Assembly (NCBI RefSeq): GCF_016654115.1
Contig: NZ_JAEQAZ010000007.1
Span: 52,647 to 116,646 of the forward strand
Direction of reading: 5' to 3'
Length of the DNA stretch: 64,000 nucleotides
DNA from: Streptomyces sp. MBT53
Lineage (GTDB): Bacteria > Actinomycetota > Actinomycetes > Streptomycetales > Streptomycetaceae
Positions within the stretch are counted from its first letter, which is position 1. Every line of letters starts with the position of its first letter. The notes beneath the pieces are model-generated. The model worked only from the letters and a program-made list of their open reading frames with translations, was not told where the DNA came from and searched no databases. The translations under genes and the position numbers were made by a program. Positions 33,901 through 43,511 of this stretch are shown here, in pieces.

Positions 33901-36570
33901 ATGAACGAATCCGAACTCCTCGGCCGTGAGCCGCAGTTGAGGGCCCTGCACGAGCTGCTGGGCAGGCTGCCCGACGCCGGCGGTGCCATGCTGCTGCAGG
34001 GCGGTCCGGGGGTCGGCAAGACCGTGCTGCTGCGGGCCGCGGCGGAACGGGCCCGGGCGGCGGGATGGCGGCTCCTGGAGGTGACGGGCGGTGCCGACGA
34101 CACGCCCTTCAGCGGGCTGCGCGCGCTGCTGCGCCCGGTGCTCGGTACGGCGGAGTCCCTGCCGGCGGGGCAGGACGAGATCCTGCGGACGGCGTTCGCC
34201 GCCGGTTCGGGGCCGCCGCCGGAGACCTCGCGGGTCGCCCTGGCCGCGTTCAACCTGGTCACGGCCAGGGCCGCCGAGCAGCCCACCGTGCTGATCGCCG
34301 ACGACACGACGAGACTCGACGGGCCCACCCGGGACGTCCTGGCCTTCATGGCCCGCAGGGCGAGCGACAACCCGATCGTCCTCCTCGGGGCACTGCGCGG
34401 CGGACGGACCCTGCCGGGAGTCCCCGTACTGGACGTGCCGGTGCTCGACGAGCCCTCGGCCCGGCGGCTCCTGGCCCGGCACGCGGACGCACTGCCACAG
34501 GCCGTCCGGGAGCGGATCCTCGGGGAAGCGCTCGGCAACCCGCTCGCGCTCGTCGAACTCCCCGCGGCCTGGCGCCCGACGGGACCACCGGGATCCTGGG
34601 CCCACGTGCCGGTGAACGCCTCGCTGACGAGCGCCTTCGCGGCCGGTCTCGGCGAACTGCCGGACCGGACCCGGGACGCCCTGCTGGTCGCGGCCGTGGA
34701 CCAGGTCGGGGACGTCGCGGAGATCCTGGCCGCCGCCTCCGTGCTGGCCGGGCGCACCGTCGCGGTGGACGCCCTCGACAGCGCGGTCGCCGCCTCACTG
34801 ACCCGACTCGACCGGACGACCCTGCGCTTCCTCCATCCCGTGGTCCGGTTCGCCGTGCTGGCGGCCGAGACCCCGGCCCGCCGACAGGCCGCCGACGCGG
34901 CTCTGGCACAGGTGCTGACCGAGCACCCGGACCGCCGCACCTGGCACCGCGCCCAGTCCGTGAACGGCCCCGACGACGAGATCGCGGACCAACTGGCCGC
35001 CGCCCACGCCTCTTTGCTACGGCGGCACGGAGCCCTCGCGGCCATCTGGGCGCTCGAACGGTCCGCGCAGCTCACCACGGACTCGGTCACCCGGGGACAC
35101 CGGCTGCTGGGCGCGGCCGAGCACGCGCACGGGGCCGGACGCGTCAGGCTGGCCCACTCCTTGATCGACGCGGCGGAACGCCAGGAGCTGACCGGCGCCG
35201 ACCGGACCAGGGCGGGGTGGCTGCGGGAGATCTCGGACGCCGAGCCGCAGCCGGGTCCTGCCCCGGTGCAGCCGCCCGACCTCACCGAACTGTCGGCGGG
35301 CGAACCCGAGTTGGCCCTCGACCTGTTGCTGAGCGCGGCCCTGCACGTCCACCGGACCGGCGACGACCCCGCCCTGCGCGCCGTCGTCGTCCGGACCGCC
35401 GAGCAGCTGCCCGCCACGGACGACCCCCGCCATCTCGCGGCCCTGGCACTGACCGAACCCGTACGCCAGGGCAGGACGGTGGCCGACCGACTCCCCTCCC
35501 AGGAGACGATGTCGTGTCTCACCGACTCCGAGGGATTCCGGCTGCACGGCATGGCCGCGCACGAGATCGGCGATCCGGTCGGCGCGGTCGACCTGCTCGG
35601 CCGGGCGGCGCCGACTCTGCGCCGACAGGGCCAACTCGGCCTGCTCACGGAAACCCTCCTCACCGAGGCCACCGGCCGACTGCTGCTGGGGGACTGGCCG
35701 CGCGCGACCCAACTCACCGAAGAGGCACGGCAGATCGTCGCCGAGACCCGACAGCCGGCCATGGTCGCCGCACTCGCCGGCACGGACGCGGTCGCCGCCG
35801 CACTGCGCGGACAGGCCCTGCGCGCCGAGGAGTTGGCCGACATGGTGGCGGCCTGGCAGCGCGCCGACCTCGCCCCGACGCTCCGGCTGGCCCGTGGCCT
35901 GGCGCGGCTAGGCGAGGGGCGGTACGCAGAGGCGTACGGCGAACTGAGCCCGCTCCTCGACCGGCCGCACGAGAGCCTGCGCTGGCAGGGCTTCGCCGCG
36001 GTGCTGCCGTTCGCCGTGGCGGCGGACCGCGCCGGCCGGAGGGCGGACGCCGTACGCGTCCTCGCACCGGCGGAGGAGGCGGCGCGGATGTCCCCCGCCC
36101 CGCTGCTGCACATCCAACTGCCCTGCGCCCGCGCCGTGTTGGCCTCCGACATGACGGCCGAGGAGCTGTACCTGGTCGCCCTGGAACAGGACCTCTCGCG
36201 CTGGCCGCTGGTCAGGGCCCGGACGGAACACGCGTACGGGCAGTGGCTCCGGCGCCGTCGGCAGGCCGCCCGGTCCCGCACGATGCTGCTCTCCGCGCGG
36301 GCCGCCTTCGAGCTCGTCGGTGCCTCCGACTGGGCGGGCCAGGGCATGGCGCCGGGAGCGGGCGCCCCGCTGCCGTCCGCCGCCGACCTGCTGTCGCCCC
36401 AGGAGAGGCAGATCGCGCTGCTGGCGGCGGAGGGCCTCTCCAACCGGGAGATCGCGGAACGGCTGTACCTGTCCCACCGTACGGTCGCCGCGCATCTGTA
36501 CCGGGCCTTCCCCAAGCTCGGCATCACCTCACGCGGTGAGCTGGCCCCGCTGTTGACGAGCCTGGAGTAG
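33901..36570 (+). CDS. LuxR-family regulator with N-terminal ATPase (LAL type)
   Basis: 889 residues from ATG 33901 (GGAGG upstream). N-terminal AAA/STAND-type ATPase starting at LLGREPQLRALHELLG with Walker A GGPGVGKTVLLRAA and a Walker-B-like VLIADDTTRLDG. A long helical middle region is followed by a C-terminal LuxR HTH (LSPQERQIALLAAEGLSNRE, then IAERLYLSHRTVAAHLYRAF). Cytosolic activator, often of secondary metabolism or sugar catabolism. It resembles the LAL regulator at 38046. Confidence 0.93.
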   Translation: MNESELLGREPQLRALHELLGRLPDAGGAMLLQGGPGVGKTVLLRAAAERARAAGWRLLEVTGGADDTPFSGLRALLRPVLGTAESLPAGQDEILRTAFAAGSGPPPETSRVALAAFNLVTARAAEQPTVLIADDTTRLDGPTRDVLAFMARRASDNPIVLLGALRGGRTLPGVPVLDVPVLDEPSARRLLARHADALPQAVRERILGEALGNPLALVELPAAWRPTGPPGSWAHVPVNASLTSAFAAGLGELPDRTRDALLVAAVDQVGDVAEILAAASVLAGRTVAVDALDSAVAASLTRLDRTTLRFLHPVVRFAVLAAETPARRQAADAALAQVLTEHPDRRTWHRAQSVNGPDDEIADQLAAAHASLLRRHGALAAIWALERSAQLTTDSVTRGHRLLGAAEHAHGAGRVRLAHSLIDAAERQELTGADRTRAGWLREISDAEPQPGPAPVQPPDLTELSAGEPELALDLLLSAALHVHRTGDDPALRAVVVRTAEQLPATDDPRHLAALALTEPVRQGRTVADRLPSQETMSCLTDSEGFRLHGMAAHEIGDPVGAVDLLGRAAPTLRRQGQLGLLTETLLTEATGRLLLGDWPRATQLTEEARQIVAETRQPAMVAALAGTDAVAAALRGQALRAEELADMVAAWQRADLAPTLRLARGLARLGEGRYAEAYGELSPLLDRPHESLRWQGFAAVLPFAVAADRAGRRADAVRVLAPAEEAARMSPAPLLHIQLPCARAVLASDMTAEELYLVALEQDLSRWPLVRARTEHAYGQWLRRRRQAARSRTMLLSARAAFELVGASDWAGQGMAPGAGAPLPSAADLLSPQERQIALLAAEGLSNREIAERLYLSHRTVAAHLYRAFPKLGITSRGELAPLLTSLE

Positions 36571-36576
36571 GGCGTC

Positions 36577-37053
36577 TCAGTCGGCCGTTGAGGTGTGCTG
36601 GGTGTCGTTCATCTTCGCGCGGTTCTGCGCCAGCAGCGTCCGTACGTCCTCCTCGACCTGCTGGGCATCCACTCCGAGGGAATGGCCCATGTGGGCCGCC
36701 CACACCTCCGAGCGGATATTGGTCTCGAAGTCGAGGTCGGCGCGGACCGTCTCGCGCGTCGCCTGCCGGTTCTGGCTCACCATCACGAAGGTCGAGAGGA
36801 AGATCGCCTCAAGGCTGACGATCATCGTGAGCAGCCCGAACGGATAGGGGTCCCAGACCGCGTCACGGCCGAACAGCCCCTCGTTGTACACGATCCAGAC
36901 CGTGAACCACAACGCGTGGAGATAGATGAACTGCATGGTCCCGGCGAAAGCGGTGATCGCGTCCGCGATCCGGTCCTGGGTCCCCCGCATCCGCGCGAGG
37001 ACGGCCTGTTCGTTCGGGAGACGTATGTCCAACCCGTTGATTCCAGACGGCAC
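36577..37053 (-). CDS. DUF1003 membrane protein
   Basis: 158 residues from GTG 37053, chosen because AAGGAG lies five bases upstream; a GTG two codons earlier is too close to it. Two membrane helices (MQFIYLHALWFTVWIVYNEG and PFGLLTMIVSLEAIFLSTFV) separated by a conserved WDPYPF segment, then a charged C-terminal tail. Family role unknown. Converges on the LAL gene with a 6-bp gap. Confidence 0.85.
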   Translation of the reverse strand: MPSGINGLDIRLPNEQAVLARMRGTQDRIADAITAFAGTMQFIYLHALWFTVWIVYNEGLFGRDAVWDPYPFGLLTMIVSLEAIFLSTFVMVSQNRQATRETVRADLDFETNIRSEVWAAHMGHSLGVDAQQVEEDVRTLLAQNRAKMNDTQHTSTAD

Positions 37054-37123
37054 GGTCACTCCTTGATCCGGCGCTCACGAGAAACGGCCGTCAGCGTAAG
37101 CGCGGCACGGGGGCGCCTCCTTG

Positions 37124-37187
37124 GGTCAATCGACTGTCCGTACGGCCGCAATGCCTCCGTCTACGCCGTCCGTTGCGTCGATTGACC
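37124..37187. promoter_or_regulatory. Widely spaced inverted repeat between DUF1003 and the helical-protein gene
   Basis: GGTCAATCGAC (37124-37134) and GTCGATTGACC (37177-37187) are perfect 11-bp inverted copies with start points 53 bp apart, in the 257-bp divergent intergenic region. They look like two half-operators or the arms of a long hairpin. The binding factor is unknown. Confidence 0.45.
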
Positions 37188-37310
37188 GAAGCGGACCGCG
37201 CCGCCGCGACGGCAGAGTGACGGTCGGCTCGGACAGGTACCCCGGCCACACACGCACCGCGGTACCGCGCGTCATCGAGCAGCGACACATCCGTCAAGGA
37301 AGGGATCACC

Positions 37311-37787
37311 ATGTCGGACCCGACGCCGCAGCAGAACCAGGCACCCGGCACCACCCCGGCCGGCCCCGCGGGGCGCCTCGCCGAACTGTCGCAGAAGGCC
37401 CAGGACGCCCAGCGGACCGTGGCGGCGAGCATCGCGGAGGACCGGCAGAAGCTGTCCGCCGCCGTCGCCGACGCGAAGGACAAGGCCGAGCAGGGCGCGC
37501 AGCGGCTGCAGTCGAGCGGGCAGCGGGCCAAGGAGAACGTCGCCGGGAGCTGGAACCAGGTACAGACCTCCTGGCAGGACCACGTGGCCTCGGTCCGCGC
37601 GAAACCGGACGAGCGCAAGGCCGAGCGTGATGTGAAGCGACTGCAGCACGCGGCCGACGACGCCGAGGACTACGCCTCCGACGCCGTCGACTTCGCCATC
37701 GCGGCCGTCGAGGAGGCGGAGTACGCCACGCTGGACGCGGTGCTGGCGAGGGTGGAGGCGGACGAGACCGCCGACGCCGTTCAGTAG
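37311..37787 (+). CDS. Small alanine-rich, helical hypothetical protein
   Basis: 158 residues. GAAGGGATCACC precedes ATG 37311. A Pro/Gln-rich start (PTPQQNQAPGTTPAGPAG) is followed by almost continuous charged amphipathic helix, such as KLSAAVADAKDKAEQGAQRL, ending in an acidic tail (LARVEADETADAVQ). No signal peptide or membrane segment. The composition resembles LEA- or apolipoprotein-like helical stress proteins, but I do not recognise the family. Confidence 0.7.
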   Translation: MSDPTPQQNQAPGTTPAGPAGRLAELSQKAQDAQRTVAASIAEDRQKLSAAVADAKDKAEQGAQRLQSSGQRAKENVAGSWNQVQTSWQDHVASVRAKPDERKAERDVKRLQHAADDAEDYASDAVDFAIAAVEEAEYATLDAVLARVEADETADAVQ

Positions 37788-38045
37788 TCGACCTCCGCCG
37801 TGCCTCCGGGCGCGGGCGGCCGAAAGGCCGGGGGAGCGGGTCGCGGGACGGCACCCACGGCCCGCTGCCCCGCGCCCGGGCGGTGGTGTGGGCGGCCACT
37901 GCCCTCGGCGCCGAACGCTGTGGCCGGGAACATCGACCTCCGCGCCCCGATCAGCGACGATCTTGCTGTGGAGCGACAGTACGTGGATTCTTCCTCGCCG
38001 ACTCGTTATATTTCCTTCGGCAAGCAACTTGACGGAGGGGAGTCG
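37788..38045 (+). other. Leader region of the second LAL regulator gene
   Basis: 258 bp. The frame stays open upstream of GTG 38046 but codes for nothing protein-like. It is AT-richer near 38000 (GTTATATTTCC), perhaps a promoter. GGAGGGG precedes the chosen GTG. No other feature seen. Confidence 0.4.
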
Positions 38046-41000
38046 GTGACCTCACGGCCCGGAGCGGACCTGGTGGGGCGCGCGGCCGAACTGGAGCTGC
38101 TGGACTCGCTGCTGGCCCAGCGGGAAGGTGCCTGCCGCGGGCTGCTGATGCGCGGCGACCCCGGAGTGGGGAAGACCGCGCTGCTCGACGCCGCCGCGGC
38201 ACGGGCCGGGGTCCTCGGGACGCGTGTACTGCGGGCCTCCGGCGTGGAGTTCGAGCGGGAGATGAACTTCTCGGCGCTGCACCAGATGCTCTATCCGCTG
38301 CGCCGGCACACCGGGCGGCTCGCCGGACACCACCGTGACGTCATCGACCGGATCTTCGGCCTCGCGCCGGGACCGGCGCCGGACCCGCTGGCCGCTTCGA
38401 CGGCCGTACTCGCCCTGCTCGGCGAAGTCGCCGTGCAGGGACCGCTGTTGATGATCGCCGACGACGTTCCGTGGCTCGACCTCGCCAGCGCGACCACGCT
38501 CGGTTTCGTCGTCCGCAGGATGAGCGACCACCCGATCGCCTTCCTGGCCACCCTGCGCACCGGGGTACGGGGAATCTGCGGCCAACTCGCCCTGCCCGTA
38601 CGGGAGATCGGACCGCTGACCGAAGGGGAGGCGGCGCGGCTGCTGGACGCGCGGTGGCCCGGTCTCGGGCCTTCGGTGCGCCGACGGATCCTGGCCGAGG
38701 CCGGCGGAAACCCGCTCGCGCTAAGGGAGTTGCCGGCCGCGCTGACCGGCCGACAGCGCTCGGGCCAGGCCCCGCTGCCCGCGCGGCTGCCGCTGTCCGG
38801 GCGCCTGGAAGCGGCCTTCGCCTCCGCGGTGGAAGCACTGCCCGCACCGACCCGGACCGCGCTGCTCATGGCCGCGCTGGACACCGGGATCGACCCGGCC
38901 GTGATCAGAAGGGCCGCGCGGGCGGCACTGGAGGACCCGGCGGATACCGATGCCGTCCAGTCCGCTGCGACCAGGGGCGCTGTGCAGGACTCGGAGGGTG
39001 TCGACGGCCTCGGTCCGGGCATGGCCAGGAGTGCTGTGGCAGATCTGGGGGGTGTCGATGGCCAAGGTCCCGGCGCGGTCAGGGGTGCTGTGCAGGGGGC
39101 GGAGGGTGCCGACCGCCATGGCCCAGGCGCGGACAGGGGTGCCGTGCAGGGCTCGCAGGGTGTCGACCGCCACGGCCCAGGCACGGTCGGGGGTGCTGTG
39201 CAGGATTCGCTGGGTGTCGACGGCCACGGCCCGGCCACGTCGAGGAATGCCGTGCGGGACCCGGAAGGCGGCCTCGTCCCGGTCGCGCCCAGCAATGCGG
39301 CGCGGGTCGTGGAGTGCCCGGTCGGCGCCGATGTCCTCGGTCCGGCGCGGGACGCGGGCCTGCTGCAGGTGGACGTAGGACATCTGTCGTTCCGGCATCC
39401 GCTGGTCCGGGCGGTGGTCGTGCATCTGGCGTCGCCCGGTGAGCGCAGGCGCGCGCATCGCTCGCTCGCCGCCGCTCTGGGTGACGTACCCGAGCGCCGG
39501 GCATGGCATCTGGCGGAGTCCGCGACCGGACCGGACGAGACGGTGGCCCGGGCGCTGGACGAGGCGGCCCTGTCGGCCTGGCGGCGCGGCGCGGAGTCCG
39601 TGGGCCCCGGGGAGTCGGCCCCTTCCGAAGGGCGGCGCGTCGCGGCGTCCGCCGCCGTGTCCGCCCTCATGCGGGCCGGTGAACTCAGCCCGCACCCCGG
39701 CGACCGTTCACGGCGCCTGGTCGAAGCTGCCTACCTGGCCACCTTCACCGGTCAACTCGACGACGTACCAAGGCTGTTGGCCGACGCCGGACAGGCCCCC
39801 GACACCCCGGGCGGACTCGTCTTCGCCGCCACCGCCCACCTCCTCACCAACGAAGAGGGCGACGTCGACGCCGCATACCGCCTCCTGGCCCGCGCGCTCG
39901 ACGACGACACGGTCACCGCCGCCAACGACGACTGGGACCAGCACGGCATCCTCTACGCGCTGCTGCTCGTCAGCCTCTACACCCTCCGCCCCGAGCCGTG
40001 GCACCTCCTCAAGACCGCGCTGACCCGCTGCGAACCGACCACGGCGACACCGATCAGGCTCTGCTACGACGCCTACGTCGACCCCACCCATGCCCCCGAC
40101 GCGCTGCGCAAGGGCCTCTCGGACGCCTTCGATGCGCTGCCCGCCGACGCGGCACCCTGGGAACTGATCCCCCTGGCCTTCGCCGCGGTCGCCACGGACG
40201 CCCTGTCGGACCACCGGTACCTGGTCTTCCGCATGATCGAACGCGAACGCGACGGCGGTGCGATCGCCATGGTCGTGCCCGCGCTGCTGCTGCTCTGCCA
40301 GGACTCCTACGTGCACGGCCGCTGGGACGAGGCCGAGGATCTGGCACAGCAGGGGCTGGACCTGGCGGCGGCCCACGGCTACCACTTCTGGGAACGGCAG
40401 ATCCGCGTCCTGCTGGCAGTGGGCGCGGCGCTGCGCGGCGACGCCGAACTCGCCCGGGTCCGCAGCGAGGAGACCACGACCTGGGCGGCGCCCCGTGGCA
40501 TCGAGGTGACCGAGGCCTACGCCCGGTCGGCCCGCCGCCTCGCGGCCATGGGCGAGGGCGACTACGAGGAGGCCCACGTCCAAGCGGGCCGGATCGAGCC
40601 ACCCGGCCCGCCGCTCTTCGGGGTCCCGCGCCGGTGGACGGTCCTGGACCTGGCCGAGACGGCCGTCCGCACCGGCCGCGCGGACGAGGCACGCGACCAT
40701 GTCGCCGCGGCGCGCCGGGCGTCCGTGCACCGCATCTCGCCCCGGACCGCGCTGATCTGCGCTGGGGCCGAGGCCGTGGCCGCCGACGAGACCGAGGCCG
40801 GGCCGCTGTTCGAGGCGGCCCTGTGCGTGCCCCACGCGGCACGGTGGCCGTGGGAACACGCACGCGTCCAGCTCGCCTACGGACAGTGGCTGCGCCGCAC
40901 CCGCGACCACCGCGCGCGCCGGTATCTGAGCGCCGCCCTCGAGACCTTCGACCGGATCGGTGCCGGGGCCATGGCGCAGCGGGCCCGCAACGAACTGCGC

Positions 41001-41225
41001 GCCACCGGGGTCGCCACCACCACCGGGCCCGTCGCGCCGGCCGCCGCACTGACCGTGCAGGAACGGCAGATCGCCGAGCTGGCGGCCGTGGGCCTGACCA
41101 ACCGGCAGATCGGCGAGCGGCTGTTCCTGTCCCACCGCACGGTCGGCTCCCATCTGCACCGGCTGTATCCCAAGCTCGGCATCACCTCACGCGCAGCCCT
41201 GCGCGCCGCCCTGGAGACGATGTAG
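38046..41225 (+). CDS. LuxR-family LAL regulator with internal 18-residue repeats
   Basis: 1059 residues from GTG 38046, placed by its RBS. ATPase domain starting at LVGRAAELELLDSLLAQREG with Walker A RGDPGVGKTALLDAA and a Walker-B-like LLMIADDVPWLDLA. About residues 310-416 hold an insertion of near-identical 18-residue units (consensus RGAVQGSEGVDRHGPGAV) absent from the sister LAL protein at 33901. Helical repeats follow, then a C-terminal LuxR HTH (LTVQERQIAELAAVGLTNRQ, then IGERLFLSHRTVGSHLHRLY). Probably an ATP-dependent transcriptional activator. The PucR-like gene begins 16 bp after its stop. Confidence 0.93.
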   Translation: MTSRPGADLVGRAAELELLDSLLAQREGACRGLLMRGDPGVGKTALLDAAAARAGVLGTRVLRASGVEFEREMNFSALHQMLYPLRRHTGRLAGHHRDVIDRIFGLAPGPAPDPLAASTAVLALLGEVAVQGPLLMIADDVPWLDLASATTLGFVVRRMSDHPIAFLATLRTGVRGICGQLALPVREIGPLTEGEAARLLDARWPGLGPSVRRRILAEAGGNPLALRELPAALTGRQRSGQAPLPARLPLSGRLEAAFASAVEALPAPTRTALLMAALDTGIDPAVIRRAARAALEDPADTDAVQSAATRGAVQDSEGVDGLGPGMARSAVADLGGVDGQGPGAVRGAVQGAEGADRHGPGADRGAVQGSQGVDRHGPGTVGGAVQDSLGVDGHGPATSRNAVRDPEGGLVPVAPSNAARVVECPVGADVLGPARDAGLLQVDVGHLSFRHPLVRAVVVHLASPGERRRAHRSLAAALGDVPERRAWHLAESATGPDETVARALDEAALSAWRRGAESVGPGESAPSEGRRVAASAAVSALMRAGELSPHPGDRSRRLVEAAYLATFTGQLDDVPRLLADAGQAPDTPGGLVFAATAHLLTNEEGDVDAAYRLLARALDDDTVTAANDDWDQHGILYALLLVSLYTLRPEPWHLLKTALTRCEPTTATPIRLCYDAYVDPTHAPDALRKGLSDAFDALPADAAPWELIPLAFAAVATDALSDHRYLVFRMIERERDGGAIAMVVPALLLLCQDSYVHGRWDEAEDLAQQGLDLAAAHGYHFWERQIRVLLAVGAALRGDAELARVRSEETTTWAAPRGIEVTEAYARSARRLAAMGEGDYEEAHVQAGRIEPPGPPLFGVPRRWTVLDLAETAVRTGRADEARDHVAAARRASVHRISPRTALICAGAEAVAADETEAGPLFEAALCVPHAARWPWEHARVQLAYGQWLRRTRDHRARRYLSAALETFDRIGAGAMAQRARNELRATGVATTTGPVAPAAALTVQERQIAELAAVGLTNRQIGERLFLSHRTVGSHLHRLYPKLGITSRAALRAALETM
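38973..39296 (+). repeat. 54-bp tandem repeat within the LAL coding sequence
   Basis: Five in-frame 54-bp units (38973-39242) and a degenerate sixth. Unit peptides: RGAVQDSEGVDGLGPGMA, RSAVADLGGVDGQGPGAV, RGAVQGAEGADRHGPGAD, RGAVQGSQGVDRHGPGTV, GGAVQDSLGVDGHGPATS. Similarity at both DNA and protein level points to recent slippage-type expansion. The frame is kept because the unit is a multiple of three. Confidence 0.9.
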
Positions 41226-41241
41226 GAGGTGGCGGGAACCG

Positions 41242-42519
41242 GTGAGTACCCGAAACGGCCCGGCGTACGGTGGGATCCGGGACCCCTTGAACGGTGAGCC
41301 GGAGAGGACCGTGGTCGACAAGGAGATCAACGCCCTGGCCACCGCGTTGCTCGAACGCATCGACGAGCTGACGAAGGAGATGGCGGCGCGGATCCGCGCC
41401 GGCTCACGGGCGGACCACTACGAGGTCGTGCCCGAGGAGGATCTGGAGGACGCCTGCCGGATCCATCTGGGCAACGCGCTCCAGGCGTTCACCGGACAGA
41501 CGCCTCTGGACACCGGTGCCGCCGCCGACATAGGTCGCAGGCGTGCCGCGCAGAACGTGCCGCTGCCCAGCGTGATGACGTCCTACCGCGTCGGCGTGCG
41601 GTACTTCTGGGAGGCGCTGGTCGACGAGGCCACCACAACGTCCTTGGTGGGCAACGACATTCTGGTCGCGGCGGCCTCCGCGATGTGGGAGATCCAGGAC
41701 GGCATCACCGAGGCCATGGTCTCCGGGTACCACGAGGCGGTGGCCGAGCGGCTCCTCGCGGGCGACCAGGAGCGTTCGGCGCTGGTGGAGGCGCTCCTGG
41801 AGGGCAGGAGCATGGACGCCGACGCCGTGTGGTCCGCCGCCGAGGTTCTGGACGTGCCGCACAAGGGCCCCTTCACCGTGGTGGCCGCCGAGGTGCCGCG
41901 GATCGGCCGGCGGGCGCTGCCGGACATCGCGGCCGTCCTGGCCCGGCGCGGCATCCGCTCCGCCTGGCGACTGCGGCCCGAACTCCAGCTGGGCATCGTG
42001 CACTTGCGCACCCCGCGCGACATGGTCGACCTCGTCGAGGTGCTGCGCGAACAGGCGGAACAGCGGGTCGGGGTGAGCCCCTCCTACGGCGATCTCAGCC
42101 GCACCGGAGACGCCCTGCGCTTCGCCAAGGTCGCGATGCGCGGCGGCGACGCGGGCAGCGCAGCCGTGACCGTCTTCGACGACTCCCCGGTCGCGGTCGC
42201 GACGGCGGGCGCCCCCGATGTGATGGCCCGGGTCGCTGCCAAGGTGCTCGGTCCCGTCGAGGCCCTGCCCGCAGACGAACGAACCCTGCTGCTCGACACG
42301 TTGGAGGCCTGGTTCGACTCCGGCGGCTCGGCCGAGGAGGCCGCCAAGGTGCTGTACGTCCACCCCAACACCGTCCGCACCCGCCTGCGCCGGATCACCG
42401 AACGCACCGGCCGCTCACTGACCGACCCCCGCGGCATCACCGAACTCTCCCTCGCGCTCCGCGCCGTCCGGCAGACCCCGAGGCCCCCGACCTCGGAGTC
42501 GACCGGTACGGAGGACTAG
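41242..42519 (+). CDS. PucR/CdaR-type transcriptional regulator
   Basis: 425 residues from GTG 41242 (AGGAGG upstream). The N-terminal RsbRD-like helical domain (INALATALLERIDELTKEMA, PLPSVMTSYRVGVRYFWEAL) is followed by a GGDEF-like fold and the C-terminal PucR HTH (WFDSGGSAEEAAKVLYVHPN, then TVRTRLRRITERTGRSL). It begins 16 bp after the LAL gene and may be co-transcribed with it. Its stop shares the palindrome CTAG with the stop of the convergent phospholipase D-like gene. Confidence 0.9.
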   Translation: MSTRNGPAYGGIRDPLNGEPERTVVDKEINALATALLERIDELTKEMAARIRAGSRADHYEVVPEEDLEDACRIHLGNALQAFTGQTPLDTGAAADIGRRRAAQNVPLPSVMTSYRVGVRYFWEALVDEATTTSLVGNDILVAAASAMWEIQDGITEAMVSGYHEAVAERLLAGDQERSALVEALLEGRSMDADAVWSAAEVLDVPHKGPFTVVAAEVPRIGRRALPDIAAVLARRGIRSAWRLRPELQLGIVHLRTPRDMVDLVEVLREQAEQRVGVSPSYGDLSRTGDALRFAKVAMRGGDAGSAAVTVFDDSPVAVATAGAPDVMARVAAKVLGPVEALPADERTLLLDTLEAWFDSGGSAEEAAKVLYVHPNTVRTRLRRITERTGRSLTDPRGITELSLALRAVRQTPRPPTSESTGTED

Positions 42520-43511
42520 GCGGCCGTACCGCCCGCGTAGTCGCTCTTGAAGGTGGTCTCGATGGTGGTGGCGACGGACTGGGCCACTCCCGTGCCGGTG
42601 AGGATGATGCCCAACTCCCGGTTGTTGGAAAGGGAGTTGCTGCTGATGTTCATCGAGCCCGCCTCCACCTCCTGGGTGGACAGACCGTAGTCGGCGACCA
42701 TCGCCTTGGCGTGGATGTAGAAGCCGTTCGGGTCGGAGTACCCGACCACCGTGCCGCCGGCCGCCTTGATCGCGGACACCTGGCTGGAGTAGCTCGACGG
42801 GGTCTCCAGCACCACCCGCACGGTCACGCCCGCCTTCGCCCTGGCCACGATCGCGTTGACCACCGTGCTGTCGCTGAACTCCAGTTCCTCGACGTCGAGC
42901 GTCGTGGTGGCCGCGTTGATCACGGTGAGCAGCCGGCTGCGGGAGTCCGTGGGGGACCAGAGCAGGTGGTCGCCGTCGGTCGGGGTGATCGAGGTGCCGG
43001 CGTAGTCGGCGTTGAAGACCTTCTCGATCGCGGCGACGTCCCGGGTGTCGTCGGTGAAGACGCCGTAGTCGCGGCCGGTCGTGTAGTACTGCGAGGTGAG
43101 ATTGCCGGTCAGGACAAGGGACTTGGTGGCGTCGACCGTGATCGTCTTCTGGTGCGTGTAGACGAAGCTGGAGGGCGACCACACCACGCCGACGCCCGCG
43201 TTCGTCAGCGCCGTGTACGCCGAGCTGTTGGCGGACTGGTGCGCGGTGTCGAGGACCACCCGCACGGTGACGCCCTTCTTCTCCAGCGCTATGAGGTCGT
43301 TGACGGCGGTGGTGTCCTCCAGCTCGTACATGGTCATGTCGAGCGAGGAGGTGGCCGAGTTGATGAAGTCGTAGATCGTCGGCTGTGTGGTGCCGGACTG
43401 CGAGAAGGCGAAGGCGGTGTAGGTCGCGGCGTTGGCGGGGACGGCCGTGACGAAGAGGGTGGCGCCGGCTGCCAGCGCGACACCCGCGCGGCCGAGGAAC
43501 GTCCTCAACAT
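42516..43511 (-). CDS. Secreted phospholipase D-like protein with two HKD motifs
   Basis: 331 residues with a signal peptide (AGVALAAGATLFVTAVPANA, cut near ANA|A). Two HxKxxxxD active-site motifs: His120-Lys122-Asp127 (HQKTITVD) and His267-Lys269-Asp274 (HAKAMVAD), each followed by the conserved small-residue/Asn segment (TGNLTS, GSMNIS). An exported PLD-superfamily hydrolase for phospholipids, nucleic acids or other phosphodiesters. At 331 residues it is much shorter than classical Streptomyces PLD of about 500. Substrate not determinable. Confidence 0.88.
   Translation of the reverse strand: MLRTFLGRAGVALAAGATLFVTAVPANAATYTAFAFSQSGTTQPTIYDFINSATSSLDMTMYELEDTTAVNDLIALEKKGVTVRVVLDTAHQSANSSAYTALTNAGVGVVWSPSSFVYTHQKTITVDATKSLVLTGNLTSQYYTTGRDYGVFTDDTRDVAAIEKVFNADYAGTSITPTDGDHLLWSPTDSRSRLLTVINAATTTLDVEELEFSDSTVVNAIVARAKAGVTVRVVLETPSSYSSQVSAIKAAGGTVVGYSDPNGFYIHAKAMVADYGLSTQEVEAGSMNISSNSLSNNRELGIILTGTGVAQSVATTIETTFKSDYAGGTAA

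Noticed and set aside
32775..36527. Very long open frame antisense to the membrane-protein and LAL genes (about 1250 codons)
   Set aside because: Shadow frame typical of high-GC DNA. Low-complexity Ser/Arg/Ala-rich translation with no motifs; the sense strand has clear families.
38973..39296. CRISPR-like array
   Set aside because: Units are contiguous, without unique spacers, and in frame within a coding sequence: a protein tandem repeat.
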